A stretch of DNA of 64,000 nt from Lapidilactobacillus wuchangensis (GCF_003946645.1 NZ_RHOU01000004.1:62001-126000), one strand, 5' to 3'. Counted from the stretch's first letter, positions 27,086 to 36,936 are shown. The notes: a model not told the origin generated them from the letters alone. Numbers and translations are program-made.

Positions 27086-27136
27086 AATATCAGGGTAACT
27101 CGTCTTGAATCAAGATGAAGTTAGCCTGATATTTTA
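27086..27136 (+). terminator. Terminator
   Basis: AATATCAGG and CCTGATATT form the outer stem and TCTTG/CAAGA an inner one, followed by TTATTAT. Confidence 0.7.
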
Positions 27137-27392
27137 TTATCTAAAGCATTACAGTTGGAATGATTTCAGAAAATATATAATTATTTTCAGATAATCAACT
27201 GGTGGAAAATGCTTCGAAATATCACCTTCTGAACCAACTATTGGCCCATTCTCTGCCGACTGTTTGCTGATTGATCAGCGCCTCAAACAGCTAGACTAGA
27301 CATGATTCCTGATAAATAACGGCATTTGTGCTAGACTAGTATAAGTAGGAGTTAACAAAATCATCAAAAAATCAAGCATTGAGGTGTCCGAA
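27137..27392. other. Gap before GNAT gene
   Basis: Nothing recognised apart from the GAGG ribosome binding site at 27381-27384. Confidence 0.3.
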
Positions 27393-28004
27393 ATGGCGCT
27401 GAATATTCAGCGATTAAAGAGAAAAGATTTTGAAAACGCACGAAAATTTGCAATAGAAGGTATGCATTTACAATTATTTACAAACAATTTATTTGAACTT
27501 TATTTTTATAGTAAATATTTTGTTTTTTCTGAATTGAGCCAAGCAACGCATGCTTATGGTGCATATTGGCAAGGCGAATTAGTCGGCGTCTTGTTAGTCA
27601 ATATGAAGGGTCAGCCGAAGATTTTCAATTTCCCAGTGATTTCCCGAGTGGTTAAGCTGGTTATGTGGTTGATCAATCACTTCTATGGTGAGCTGTCCGA
27701 CGATTATGATCAGGCCAACGCGGAGATGATGCAGCAATATCGTTTGCGCCATCATCCCGCCGGTGAGTTGAGTTTCTTCGCCGTTGATCCCGATATTTTA
27801 GGCCAAGGTATTGGCACAAAATTATTGAAGCGATTAGCGCATGACGAGCCCGGCAAATTAGTTTATCTCTACACTGATTCCGGCTGTTCTTATCCCTTTT
27901 ATTTCCACCGTGGCTTCCATAAAAAGGGCCAACAAGAAATTAGTTTGCAGACCGGTGTTGCTGAGCAGCCGTTGACCTGTTACTTACTAGATAAGCAATT
28001 ATAA
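27393..28004 (+). CDS. GNAT-family N-acetyltransferase
   Basis: A 203-residue protein. LSFFAVDPDILGQGIGTKLL near residue 130 holds the acetyl-CoA-binding motif A (QGIGTKL), followed by YLYTDSGCSYPFYFHRGF, typical of the C-terminal strands. The N-terminal half is more divergent. GAGG 8 nt upstream selects the ATG at 27393. Single gene; acceptor substrate unknown. Confidence 0.8.
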   Translation: MALNIQRLKRKDFENARKFAIEGMHLQLFTNNLFELYFYSKYFVFSELSQATHAYGAYWQGELVGVLLVNMKGQPKIFNFPVISRVVKLVMWLINHFYGELSDDYDQANAEMMQQYRLRHHPAGELSFFAVDPDILGQGIGTKLLKRLAHDEPGKLVYLYTDSGCSYPFYFHRGFHKKGQQEISLQTGVAEQPLTCYLLDKQL

Positions 28005-28066
28005 TATTGAAGAAGTCATTTTTTTAACGCGTTAGCTTCACGTCATTATTGAATGATTTGAATTCT

Positions 28067-28110
28067 AAAACAGCGACCAATTTCTAATTGAAATTGGTCG
28101 CTGTTTGTTT
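28067..28110 (+). terminator. Terminator
   Basis: AAACAGCGACCAATTTC and GAAATTGGTCGCTGTTT form a perfect stem followed by a T-rich run. Confidence 0.85.
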
Positions 28111-28247
28111 GTCCTGATAATATTTCTTAGATATTGAACGAATGACCGCCAATTGTCCAATATTGGACAAATTGCGCTTGATTGCTTCTGTTTTTGTCGT
28201 AGAAATTTACCTACAATAAGGTCAATTAATTATTGGAGGTAGGGATA

Positions 28248-29078
28248 ATGGTAGTCAATCACATTCGCATTCATGTTTTACATACTGGTTTGGTACAAGT
28301 TGATCGAGCGTTGCCGTTTCATGGGCAGTATCGCAACCCTCTGGCTTTTACGGGATTATTCAGAAGTGCCAAGAACAAAATTATTTTGCCAGTTTCGAGT
28401 TATTTAATTGAACATCCTCGGGGTTTAGTGCTAATTGACACGGGTTGGAATAAAACAATTCGTCAAAGTAATTGGCAGGAATTAGGCACGCAAACACAAA
28501 TTAATACTGGTTATTTACCTGCTGGTTGGGCAGTTGACGAACGTTTAGCAAATTTAGGTTATCGGCCTGAAGATTTGGATTACGTGCTTATGAGTCATTT
28601 ACACTGTGATCATGCCAGTGGCCTACAATTAATAAAAAATGCACCTAAAATTATGGTTTCGGCATCAGAATGGCAAATTGCCAATCGATTACCGCTGGTT
28701 TATTTACCCAAAGAATGGCAGGGGGTGAAAATTCAGACTTATCAATATCAGCATCAGGGCGTGGGCCCCTTTGGTGAAGCTTGGGATGTTTTCGATGATG
28801 GTAGTTTATTACAGATTGCTACACCAGGACACGCATCAGGAATGTCGACAACCTTGGTACGTGGTCGCGACGGACGCTATGTTTTATTGGCCGCGGATGT
28901 TGGCTACTCCCAAACTTCCTGGGAACAAATGATTACGCCAGGTATTTGTACCAGTCGTAAAAAAGCCATTACTTCCCTAGGATGGTTAGGAGCAATGGCT
29001 CAAGATCCAGCATGTTTAAAGGTTTTGGTGAATCATGATCCCCAGGTGCCACAACAAGTGATTGATTTACCTGCTTAA
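28248..29078 (+). CDS. Metallo-beta-lactamase-fold hydrolase, AHL-lactonase-like
   Basis: A 276-residue cytoplasmic hydrolase. LMSHLHCDHASG near residue 112 is the dinuclear-metal HxHxDH motif. Further ligands are the His in TPGHASGM, the Asp in AADVGYS and the His in VNHDPQ. The order and spacing match the N-acyl-homoserine-lactonase group (AttM/AiiA-like) of the superfamily. In a Gram-positive organism the substrate may be another lactone or ester; quorum quenching is only a possibility. GGAGG selects the ATG at 28248. It converges with, and overlaps by 4 bp, a TetR gene. Confidence 0.85.
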   Translation: MVVNHIRIHVLHTGLVQVDRALPFHGQYRNPLAFTGLFRSAKNKIILPVSSYLIEHPRGLVLIDTGWNKTIRQSNWQELGTQTQINTGYLPAGWAVDERLANLGYRPEDLDYVLMSHLHCDHASGLQLIKNAPKIMVSASEWQIANRLPLVYLPKEWQGVKIQTYQYQHQGVGPFGEAWDVFDDGSLLQIATPGHASGMSTTLVRGRDGRYVLLAADVGYSQTSWEQMITPGICTSRKKAITSLGWLGAMAQDPACLKVLVNHDPQVPQQVIDLPA

Positions 29079-29632
29079 GAATTAGTCGGCTGATATTTTT
29101 GAAGTAGCGTTTTGGCAGTGGTGTTCATGAAGGTTGCGACTTCAGTGGGATCATTGTGGATTAACGACCAAGTTATGGCAGTTAAAGCATTAGTTGCATA
29201 AAGTTCCTGGAGTAATTCTGATGGGACTGGCGCGGACAAGGGGGCAATTAGTGGCTGGCTATATTGTGTCAAGCTAGTCAGGAACTGCTGCGTTAAATTA
29301 AATCCAGGCGTCTTGATTTTTAAAAGGGTCAGGATAGTGCGGCGATCATGATATAACTCGTGGTATAAATAGATTAACAAATCATCATCAACCGGTGCGA
29401 CCAAGCGCTGGTGAAGTAATTGATCAAAATGCTGGGCTTCATCGTTGCTGATTTTTGCCATTAATTCGTATTTATCCACGTAATGATTGTAAAAAGTGCT
29501 ACGTCCAACGATAGCTTGCTGGCAAATTTGATCGATCGTGATTTCCGTAAAGGAAAATTGTTGCAGTAATTCAATTAAAGCATTGGCCAAGGCTTTTTCA
29601 GTTTTTTGGACACGTAAATCTGGTTTGGACAT
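29075..29632 (-). CDS. TetR-family regulator
   Basis: A 185-residue protein with the HTH at residues about 22-60 (TIDQICQQAIVGRSTFYNHY). AGGTGA precedes the ATG. It starts 24 nt after the polytopic membrane protein gene on the same strand, so it is probably that gene's local regulator. Confidence 0.85.
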   Translation of the reverse strand: MSKPDLRVQKTEKALANALIELLQQFSFTEITIDQICQQAIVGRSTFYNHYVDKYELMAKISNDEAQHFDQLLHQRLVAPVDDDLLIYLYHELYHDRRTILTLLKIKTPGFNLTQQFLTSLTQYSQPLIAPLSAPVPSELLQELYATNALTAITWSLIHNDPTEVATFMNTTAKTLLQKYQPTNS

Positions 29633-29656
29633 CTGCGGTCACCTTCTTCAGAAATA

Positions 29657-31048
29657 TTAGTCGGTAGCGACTTGGTGATGCTGGTCGATCAAATAAACGA
29701 TCACGCCGGCGACAAACATGACGATGACTAGCCACAAATGAGTGGTGCTAATTAAATTGGTAAAGTTACCAGCGACAGTTTTATGGGCATATGAGGCTAA
29801 TAGGCCAGCCAATTTAATCCCACGCTGATTGGCGATTCCGATCATAATTAGCCACAGGATCATTTGCAAGGTTAAACCACCTAATGATAATAATCGTGGT
29901 GCGACTAAATATTCTTCGTCTGGTGTTAATGGTGTTTGCGTGTCCAGCTCGCCAATGACTTCGCGATTTAATTCGCCGACGACAATTCGCAGGCATAAAA
30001 TGCCAACCAAATAGACTGGCTGCCAGAAAGTCAGAACTAAACCCAAAGCCATTAGTAGCAAAGTCATGGTTGGCCGGCTGATCGCAGGTATTTTTTTAGC
30101 CAAAAAACTTAATAGTGGGGCACCGATTGCCATGGCCACCACGTACATTAAAATTACCCAAACATAAAAAGCACTGCCTAAAATGACGAAGCAGTAAATC
30201 GTGCCATAAACGGCGACAAAGTCAATACACATTCCTCGCAAAATACCACGAGCGCGAATGGTCCAAGTGATGCGATCATTGCCACGACTTAAATGCCATG
30301 AGAATAATAATAAACCAATTGGCAGAATAATCGCTAAGAAAATCAGGCCGTGCAATAACGTGGTTAAAGTGCCTTCATTACGCGTCATTCGCAAATTAAT
30401 TAAGCCAATAAAAATCGCTGCCGTTAAAATTAAATTAATCGTAATTCGTTTGGCATTATGCAGACGGAAAGGCGTCCAAGGTTGGCGTAAAGGACTAGCC
30501 CAAAAGCCAACGCCACCTAATAATAAATACAGCAGCATTCCCGCAAAAGACCAAACAATATGATCACCGCCGGCTAATTGGATTAACAAAATTAATAATA
30601 GCAGTGCGCCGTACTGATAAAGAGCGCTGTGTTTTATTTTTGGCAGATGTTGTTGTTTCTGACGATGGCCGAAAACACGAATTGCTGGCGGTAATAGGGC
30701 GGATGCAATCCCAATACCAACACCAGCTAAGTCCCAAAAAATTGGCAGCCAACTACCAAATAAGCCTAAAAAGCTGCCTAAAATACCAGCAACGACGCCA
30801 ATCGTCAGTAGGCGTTCAGCTCGCGGTTGGTAGCCGCGAAAAAGAAAGAGAACGGTTCGTCTGAATGTGTAGAATAAGACGAAAGGCAGGGCGTTAAGAA
30901 TAACCACGTGTTGTCGTAAAATCAATTGTGGTAGTAACAGGTAAGGCAAGATATTGACAGTGAAGCTGGTAATGCTAAGGAGCAACGCCGAAAACGGTGC
31001 GGCTTGTTGCTTGAGTTGTTTCCAATTAATCAAAGTAAGATTCCCCAT
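29657..31048 (-). CDS. Polytopic membrane protein, MFS-like, function unknown
   Basis: A 463-residue protein with about 12 hydrophobic helices spread along its length and no soluble domain. It lacks a clear MFS loop 2-3 motif. Near residue 365 the sequence ELNREVIGELDTQTPL, then RLLSLGGLTLQ, has the same layout as the protein at 57272-58639 (DNRLLNDAIYVDPRIE, then SSIGSVAQQ), hinting at distant paralogy. The start is uncertain: no ribosome binding site precedes the ATG at 31048, whereas GGGG within it sits 8 nt before a TTG at 31033. Transport substrate unknown. Confidence 0.7.
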   Translation of the reverse strand: MGNLTLINWKQLKQQAAPFSALLLSITSFTVNILPYLLLPQLILRQHVVILNALPFVLFYTFRRTVLFLFRGYQPRAERLLTIGVVAGILGSFLGLFGSWLPIFWDLAGVGIGIASALLPPAIRVFGHRQKQQHLPKIKHSALYQYGALLLLILLIQLAGGDHIVWSFAGMLLYLLLGGVGFWASPLRQPWTPFRLHNAKRITINLILTAAIFIGLINLRMTRNEGTLTTLLHGLIFLAIILPIGLLLFSWHLSRGNDRITWTIRARGILRGMCIDFVAVYGTIYCFVILGSAFYVWVILMYVVAMAIGAPLLSFLAKKIPAISRPTMTLLLMALGLVLTFWQPVYLVGILCLRIVVGELNREVIGELDTQTPLTPDEEYLVAPRLLSLGGLTLQMILWLIMIGIANQRGIKLAGLLASYAHKTVAGNFTNLISTTHLWLVIVMFVAGVIVYLIDQHHQVATD

Positions 31049-31159
31049 TCAATCATTAAGATACTTACTTTGATTATAAGCTGAATAGCTGTGAATTTGC
31101 ATTAAAAGTCATGATAACTCGTAAAAATCAGTAAAATCGTAAGATCTGAGCGAGATGGT

Positions 31160-31824
31160 GAAACAGAACGTGTTCTGACTCCATTCCGGGCTGCTTGTCG
31201 TGGAACGCTGCCGGCGTTGATTTGAGCTTATTGCTGCGCAACAATCTCAAATACAAGCCTTGTTCTAAGTGGCACAACCACTAAGAACAATTTGGCGGCT
31301 GACGCCAAGATCCCGCCATTCCGTCTGGAGTTGAGGTGGTGTATGTCATCATTGCTAGTTTTTAAGGCAATTATAGTGGGACTAAGCAACTCTATTTTGA
31401 TTGCTGGCATAACTGAACAGTATTGCAAAAAAAGTCTGTCTAACAGTTTCTGGAGGCTTATCCAGAAAAAATAGTTAAACAGACTTATTATTATTTGAAT
31501 TTGTTTTTCTAAACAGTAGTGCGCAGTTCCGTTAGTTTGCACAGGTGGTTGCTGGTCGATTGACATCTAGCCTCACTGATATTGTCTTGATATCAATCAA
31601 ACCTAAAGTGGACTAGCCTAACTCAAAACGCAGTGGAGGCCGCCGGGGTGTCAGCCGCCAAATTCTTCTTACCGCTTTAGCGGTTAGAAGAAGACCTGTA
31701 TTTGAGACTTTCGATAGAAAGGCTCAAATCAGCGTCGGCCACGTTCCACAACCCGCCGGCCGCAACGGAGTTGTCAGCTGTTCTGTCTAAGACCAATTCA
31801 GATTAAATCGCCTAGCAACCACCT
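31160..31824. repeat. Large structured intergenic repeat, copy 2 (full)
   Basis: It begins with the palindrome CAGAAC-GT-GTTCTG. The first module has hairpin 1 (31220-31252) and hairpin 2 (31260-31290, arms TTGTTCT/AGAACAA). The central hairpin is 31432-31486 (AAGTCTGT/ACAGACTT outer arms, CTGGA/TCCAG inner). The second module is bounded by 31543-31561 and 31806-31824, with hairpin 2 at 31663-31692 (TTCTTCT/AGAAGAA) and a hairpin 1 with a different inner stem (31700-31729, CTTTC/GAAAG). Confidence 0.87.
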
Positions 31825-31851
31825 AACCCAATTAGGGAGGACTGGGCACGA

Positions 31852-32850
31852 TCATTTAATCGTCGAGGGTTCGGGCACGGTTACCACGTCGGTATCGATA
31901 ATGCCATACTTGATCTGTAATTGCCGCTCGATATTTTCGGCTAAATGATAACTCTCCAGGACTGTCATTTGCGCATCAACCGTAATCGTGACATCCAAAG
32001 TGATGACATTGCCATCATAGTGAGCTTTTAATTCACGGACGTCATGGACGCCATCAATTTGTTCAATGTAATCGTGAAATTGCTGTTCAGCAACCGGATC
32101 GAAATAATCCGCCAATTGCAAACTGCTATTGGAGAAAATATGAATCCCCGAATAAAGAATGAAGAAGCCGACTAAAATACTGGTGACACCATCAAGCCAG
32201 GTGACTTGCCAAAGAATGGCACCGATAATTGAGAGCAAAGTACCAATACTAGTAAAGGCATCGCTTAAACTATCTTGAGCCGAAGCAATCACGGCGGCGT
32301 TTTGCAGCTTGCGACCAGCGCGCCGGTTTAAATACCAAACGATTAACATAATCACGCTGGCAATTGCGGCCCCGTAAATTGTAATTGGCTTAGGAATCGT
32401 TTTTTCACCAGCGTGGGTCAAAGCTTGAATCCCGGTAAAAATAACGTTACCAGCAATCCCAATCATGATGATCCCGGTGACTAATGTAAAAATCGTCTGA
32501 TAACGGAAACGCGTGAAAGTAATTCGTTGGTCAGCGCCATCGGAATTGCTCACCGGCGTCGGCAATTTCTTGCCAGCAATATCGTCATCGTCAACATCGC
32601 GGGCAATATGGATCCCAATCAATAATAAAATCGTCGAAATAATGCCGGACAGATTGTTTAAGGCATCAGCCCGTAAAGTTTGGGAATGACCAACAATGGC
32701 CAGCCAGTATTCAGCCACCGCGATGCTCAAGTAAGCCGCAACATTAATGTAGAGGTGGTGAGCCGCACTGGTTAATTTTTTGAGTTCAGCCGCTTCTGCC
32801 TGTTGCCAATCCGTTTTTTCTTCTGCAAAATGACGATCAATATCGTTCAT
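31852..32850 (-). CDS. Cation diffusion facilitator (CDF) metal exporter
   Basis: A 332-residue membrane protein with six predicted helices and a C-terminal cytoplasmic domain (from about residue 230) typical of CDF dimers. TM2 carries ADALNNLSG and TM5 carries SAQDSLSDAF. The metal-site positions read DxxxN and DxxxD. Zinc transporters normally have His there, while all-Asp/Asn sites are typical of manganese (MntE-type) CDFs, so Mn(II) export is the better guess. AAAGGTGG selects the ATG at 32850; the ATG at 32886 lacks a ribosome binding site. Confidence 0.85.
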   Translation of the reverse strand: MNDIDRHFAEEKTDWQQAEAAELKKLTSAAHHLYINVAAYLSIAVAEYWLAIVGHSQTLRADALNNLSGIISTILLLIGIHIARDVDDDDIAGKKLPTPVSNSDGADQRITFTRFRYQTIFTLVTGIIMIGIAGNVIFTGIQALTHAGEKTIPKPITIYGAAIASVIMLIVWYLNRRAGRKLQNAAVIASAQDSLSDAFTSIGTLLSIIGAILWQVTWLDGVTSILVGFFILYSGIHIFSNSSLQLADYFDPVAEQQFHDYIEQIDGVHDVRELKAHYDGNVITLDVTITVDAQMTVLESYHLAENIERQLQIKYGIIDTDVVTVPEPSTIK

Positions 32851-33004
32851 TTTTTTAAGCCACCTTTTCCTAAACGCCTCTAGCATAAGGCGATTGTCTC
32901 AACGATACAAGTAATTTGAATAGTCGTTTTTTTTAGAGATTAAGTTGGCATTTTAGGCGCTTTTAAACTGTTTTGCAAGCCGTAATATAATTATTTAAAC
33001 TTAT

Positions 33005-34240
33005 TTATTCTTTAGTGCCGCTGTGGCGCAGTGAAGGTTCAGTGAACCAGAGCATCGCTAAGTTAACTAATAAAAGTCCAGCCGTGGAAATAAAGACGAC
33101 GTTGTAATCAAAGATCCCGGCTAAAGTCCCGCCGAGGAGCGCGCCGAACATATTTCCTAAGGCCTGAAATGACTGATTCCAGGAGAAAATCGCACTAGTA
33201 GCACTCACTGGTGAATTCTTCGTTAATAAAGTTTGAATCGTGGGGAATAAAGCACCGTCAGAGACCCCAACTAGAAAACGCAGGATCCCTAAAACAACGA
33301 CGCTAGGAATCAAGCCTTGGGGAATATAGACCAGGACCGCAAATAAATAGCCAGCAATCAACACTTTTCCTGAACCGTGTTTATCACCGTAATCACCAAG
33401 ACGTGGTGCAGCAATAATGTTGGAAATACCTGGTAGAGCGGCAATGATCCCGGCGACTAAAGGCACGCTACCGTGACCGTGCATTAATTCTTTGACGTAC
33501 AAACTAATAATCGGTGAAATTGAGGCATTACCTAACTGGACGAACATTGTTGACAGCAACAAGACAATGATTAAGCGCGGATTGTCGAACTGACTTAACA
33601 AGCCAGCCAGGACGCCTTTTTTATTAGGATTCTTGGGCCGTTTGATGGGGACAAAATGTTCGGTGACTAAAGTAGCGGAGAGAATGCCAGCCAATAGTAA
33701 TAAACCGGCAGTAATAAAGAAGGTATTGCGAATCGTGAAGACTTGGGCCAAAATCCCACCAATAATTGGACCCATCAACATGCCGGACGTGGAGCCAGTG
33801 ACTAAAGTGCCCAGTGCTTTACCAGAATTTTTTCGTGGCGTTTGCGAGGCAATTAAAGCTTGAGCGTTAGAAATAAAGCCGGAGAAAACGCCTTGTAACG
33901 CACGCAGGCCAATTAATTCCCAAACGTTAGTGGCCAAGCCCATCAGAAACATTGCTACGGCCATGCCCAAGGAAGCGCGGATCAACATGACTTTACGACC
34001 TTTACGATCAGCGAGGGCGCCCCACATTGGCGAAACAATCGCACTGACAAAGAAAGTTGCGGCGAAAACCAAGCCACTATAAAAAGATAATTGCGACTTT
34101 GTAAAATTGCCTAGTTGGCCGACATAAAGTGACATGAAAGGCATGATTTCACTAAAAGAAATACCGGCAATAAAAGTGCAGACCCACAGCACCGATAAAT
34201 TCCGCCGCCAAGGTTGTTGTTCACGTTGCTGATCATCCAT
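33005..34240 (-). CDS. MFS multidrug transporter, DHA1 (12-TM) family
   Basis: A 411-residue membrane protein related to MdtG/PmrA-type drug/H+ antiporters. Loop 2-3 motif WGALADRKGRKVMLIR is near residue 67. Motif C in TM5, GSTSGMLMGPIIGG, is a mark of antiporters. AAGGAAG lies 9 nt before the ATG at 34240. The gene overlaps the end of a TetR gene by 8 bp, so the two form a regulator-pump operon. Confidence 0.88.
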   Translation of the reverse strand: MDDQQREQQPWRRNLSVLWVCTFIAGISFSEIMPFMSLYVGQLGNFTKSQLSFYSGLVFAATFFVSAIVSPMWGALADRKGRKVMLIRASLGMAVAMFLMGLATNVWELIGLRALQGVFSGFISNAQALIASQTPRKNSGKALGTLVTGSTSGMLMGPIIGGILAQVFTIRNTFFITAGLLLLAGILSATLVTEHFVPIKRPKNPNKKGVLAGLLSQFDNPRLIIVLLLSTMFVQLGNASISPIISLYVKELMHGHGSVPLVAGIIAALPGISNIIAAPRLGDYGDKHGSGKVLIAGYLFAVLVYIPQGLIPSVVVLGILRFLVGVSDGALFPTIQTLLTKNSPVSATSAIFSWNQSFQALGNMFGALLGGTLAGIFDYNVVFISTAGLLLVNLAMLWFTEPSLRHSGTKE

Positions 34241-34817
34241 GTTTAATACTTCCTTTCTCAGTAATACTGGTAATTGCTTGACACAAAGAATTTTCAAATG
34301 AATCGGCAACAGGAACAGTTGCTAATTGGAAAAGCCCCCACAACTGATTTTGCACGTAACCGAAAATAATCGCTCTAAAATACCGAGCTTGGGCAATGAC
34401 TTCAGCTTCTGAGGTACAGTAAGGCGCAATTAATCGATCTAAAACCAGAATCAATTGATGGAGATGATCACCAGCCTCGGCTTCTCGATCATAACTAATG
34501 CCGCCAAAGGCCAACTTGGTTAAATTGGGTTGGGCAAGTAACAAGGTATGTAATTGGTCTCCGAAAATGAAGAGCGCTTCTTTGCCGCTAACGCCGACTA
34601 GCGCTGCCTTTAAAGTTTCGGTTAAGCCATCTAAGTAATCGATAATTAAGGCAAATTTCAGTTGTTGGACATTGGGAAAATAAGCGTATAGTGCTTGAGA
34701 ACGGACGCCCAGAGTTGCGGCGATTTTACTGAAGCTTAAGGTATCAGCACCGTCTTCATTGACGATTTGCCGCGCCGCTTGTAAAACACGAGCTTGATTT
34801 AAATTTCTTTTCTGCAA
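34233..34817 (-). CDS. TetR-family regulator of the adjacent MFS pump
   Basis: HTH at about residues 25-60 from the TTG start (FSKIAATLGVRSQALYAYF). The C-terminal half resembles TetR_C_33-type domains. A TTG at 34817 with AGAGGAC 7 nt upstream is preferred. An ATG at 34853 with GGAG only 4 nt away is the alternative and would add 12 residues. First gene of the operon with the MFS pump, so it probably autoregulates. Confidence 0.82.
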   Translation of the reverse strand: MQKRNLNQARVLQAARQIVNEDGADTLSFSKIAATLGVRSQALYAYFPNVQQLKFALIIDYLDGLTETLKAALVGVSGKEALFIFGDQLHTLLLAQPNLTKLAFGGISYDREAEAGDHLHQLILVLDRLIAPYCTSEAEVIAQARYFRAIIFGYVQNQLWGLFQLATVPVADSFENSLCQAITSITEKGSIKHG

Positions 34818-35030
34818 AATTAGTCCTCTTTTCAAAAAAGTTTCACCATCCATACTACTCCGTGTAAATACAAATTACAACTTGTAAATTAAACTTCGCC
34901 GATTTATTTTTGCTAATCTTAATGATTCAATAAATAGTCATGCTATGATAAAAGTAACGATTATTATTTGACTAATGGCACAATTTAAACGGTTAATCAT
35001 TAAGATTTATTCAGTGGGGAGCTTAAGTTC

Positions 35031-35483
35031 ATGAATTTTTACTCGTATCAGTATTTGGTTCAGCAGAATAATAATTATAAAACGGTCCAATGGATTATTA
35101 TTGCGATCGTCGTGGTCGCGGTGAGTTTGGCCGGAGTGATGTGGTATCGACATCGCTCAGATTTAAAATATCGCGATTTATTAACGATTATGACCTTGCT
35201 GCTAGCTTTTTTGATTGGTCTGCAAGTGAATGAATGGCGTGATCTGAAATCCAGTTCGGCCCAGAAATCCCAAGCCACACAAATTATGCAGCGTGTCGCT
35301 AAAGACAAACAAACCACCGTGTCTAAAATTTGGTCGAATACCGCTAATGCCAATAGTGGGATGTTAGTTTTGGTCAAGGGCGACCTTTATACTGTCACGA
35401 TTAATGCTGACGGTAGTAGTTTCACGTTGAGTGACGCCAAGCTGATCAATCAGGAGATCAATTATGTTGGGGGGAACAAATAA
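35031..35483 (+). CDS. DUF3290 family membrane protein
   Basis: A 150-residue protein with two N-terminal membrane helices (about 20-40 and 50-68) and a C-terminal soluble domain. Size, topology and the following DUF421 gene match the DUF3290 family of lactic acid bacteria. The stop overlaps the start of the next gene (TAATG), so they are co-translated. The function of the pair is not established. Confidence 0.82.
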   Translation: MNFYSYQYLVQQNNNYKTVQWIIIAIVVVAVSLAGVMWYRHRSDLKYRDLLTIMTLLLAFLIGLQVNEWRDLKSSSAQKSQATQIMQRVAKDKQTTVSKIWSNTANANSGMLVLVKGDLYTVTINADGSSFTLSDAKLINQEINYVGGNK

Positions 35484-36115
35484 TGTTTACCTATAGTGAT
35501 GTGACCATTAAGTTAGCGCTAGGTTTACTGACGATTATTTTACAAATCAATTTATCTGGTAAAAGTAATTTGGCACCCATCAGTGCTTTAGATCAGGTTC
35601 AGAACTATGTGCTAGGGGCAATTGTCGGTGGCATGATATACAGTACGAGCGTGACGGTTTTGCAGTACATTTTAGTGTTATTGATTTGGATGATTCTGGT
35701 GGCGACATTGCGATTCTTGACGAAACATAATCGTTACGTCAAATGGCTGATCGACGGCCGCCCGCAATTGTTAATTGAAAACGGCCAACTTAAAGTTGCC
35801 ACTGCTTTGAAAAATGGCATGAGCGCCAATGACCTGGCCTTGCGCTTGCGAACCGAGGGCGTGACTGATATTCGTTTCGTTAAACGGGCGGTGTTAGAAC
35901 AAAATGGTCAATTAACCGTGACTAAAAAAGGCGATGACTCAATCAAATATCCGTTAATTGTCGACGGTCAACTGAATGTGGATATTCTTGATGACATTCA
36001 CCGCGATCGTGCTTGGCTGGACCAGCAGTTGGCTAGCTATCATTGCGCCGTTAAGGATGTTTATTTGGCCACCTATGTTGATCAGAAATTATTGATTTTT
36101 CCGTACACACGCTAA
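35483..36115 (+). CDS. DUF421 family membrane protein (YetF-like)
   Basis: A 210-residue protein with three N-terminal membrane helices, then the DUF421 domain. IDGRPQLLIENGQL near residue 90 is the conserved loop, and KNGMSANDLALRLRTEGV is the following helix with an Arg-Thr-Glu-Gly turn. Homologues include Bacillus YetF and its relatives. Partner of DUF3290. Terminator at 36146-36189. Confidence 0.88.
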   Translation: MFTYSDVTIKLALGLLTIILQINLSGKSNLAPISALDQVQNYVLGAIVGGMIYSTSVTVLQYILVLLIWMILVATLRFLTKHNRYVKWLIDGRPQLLIENGQLKVATALKNGMSANDLALRLRTEGVTDIRFVKRAVLEQNGQLTVTKKGDDSIKYPLIVDGQLNVDILDDIHRDRAWLDQQLASYHCAVKDVYLATYVDQKLLIFPYTR

Positions 36116-36145
36116 TCGAAAATTGGGTTGCAGAGATTGCTGAAC

Positions 36146-36189
36146 AAAAAAATAGCGCACAATTCGTTAAGAATTGTGCGCTATTTTTA
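36146..36189. terminator. Bidirectional terminator
   Basis: AAAAATAGCGCACAATTC and GAATTGTGCGCTATTTTT form a perfect 18-bp stem. Confidence 0.92.
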
Positions 36190-36240
36190 TGCTGATATTC
36201 ACCCGTTAATTTTTTAATCAATGTCATTTTGAGCGGTTAG

Positions 36241-36936
36241 TTATTTCGCATAAATAGCACGTAGGCCATTGATGTCAGCAGTTGATAAGGTGGTCAAGCC
36301 TTGGTCCAGGGGATACATCACAGAACTTTGGTCATGATTATGGGCTAAACCTAAAGCGTGGCCTAATTCGTGAATGGCGACGGACTCTTTAATGGCAATG
36401 TAAGGGTAAGCTAAGTTTAAGCCAGCACGACCACTATTTACGGCGTAGCTGTTCCAAGCCAGTGTGGTGGGACCACCATTGCCAAGTTCGACTGTTTCTG
36501 AGGCAGGATCGGTCAGCTTTTTATCATAAACAAAGAAGGTTACTTTGTTTTTGTTAGTTTTGCCTTGACCAGGCACCAATTTCACGAGGCCGGTCTGATT
36601 GTAGACGGTTACCGCCTGTTCGAAAACTTGACGAACGTTTGCGGGAACATCACTTTCGAAATAGTACTGGTAGGTGTTGCTGGTGGTGAGATTTTTAAGC
36701 GGTGATTCCGTGGGCGTGGTATCAGTGCTAGCTGCTTGAGCGGTTTCTTTAGTTAAGGGTGTTTTGAGACGATTGTTGATTGAGGCACGGACTAAATAGA
36801 AATACGGCTGTAATTTAACAGTTGTTTGTTTAACTGTGGCAACAGTGTTGGGCACAAGCTGCGGTTCCTTTTTAACGACGAAAAAGATCGCAGCAAGAAC
36901 AATGACCCAAGTTAACCATGATTTTCTTTTCATCAT
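36241..36936 (-). CDS. Exported matrixin-type zinc metalloprotease (M10)
   Basis: A 231-residue protein. Residues 8-22 are a hydrophobic signal/anchor. A linker of about 70 residues precedes a catalytic domain of about 135. HELGHALGLAHNHDQ near residue 190 is the HExxHxxGxxH zinc site of metzincins, and SSVMYP supplies the Met-turn. AGGAGT precedes the two adjacent ATGs. Likely acts on the cell surface or is secreted; substrate unknown. Single gene upstream of repeat copy 3. Confidence 0.85.
   Translation of the reverse strand: MMKRKSWLTWVIVLAAIFFVVKKEPQLVPNTVATVKQTTVKLQPYFYLVRASINNRLKTPLTKETAQAASTDTTPTESPLKNLTTSNTYQYYFESDVPANVRQVFEQAVTVYNQTGLVKLVPGQGKTNKNKVTFFVYDKKLTDPASETVELGNGGPTTLAWNSYAVNSGRAGLNLAYPYIAIKESVAIHELGHALGLAHNHDQSSVMYPLDQGLTTLSTADINGLRAIYAK

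Noticed and set aside
28248-29078. Naming the MBL hydrolase as a quorum-quenching AHL lactonase
   Set aside because: The fold and metal motif fit, but substrate cannot be read from sequence and acyl-homoserine lactones are not Gram-positive signals.
31292-31474. ORF starting MAADAKIPPF, also seen at 37612-37824 (other strand)
   Set aside because: The shared start is the conserved DNA of the structured repeats; the frames diverge and stop at different places, there is no ribosome binding site and no conserved protein beyond about 16 residues.
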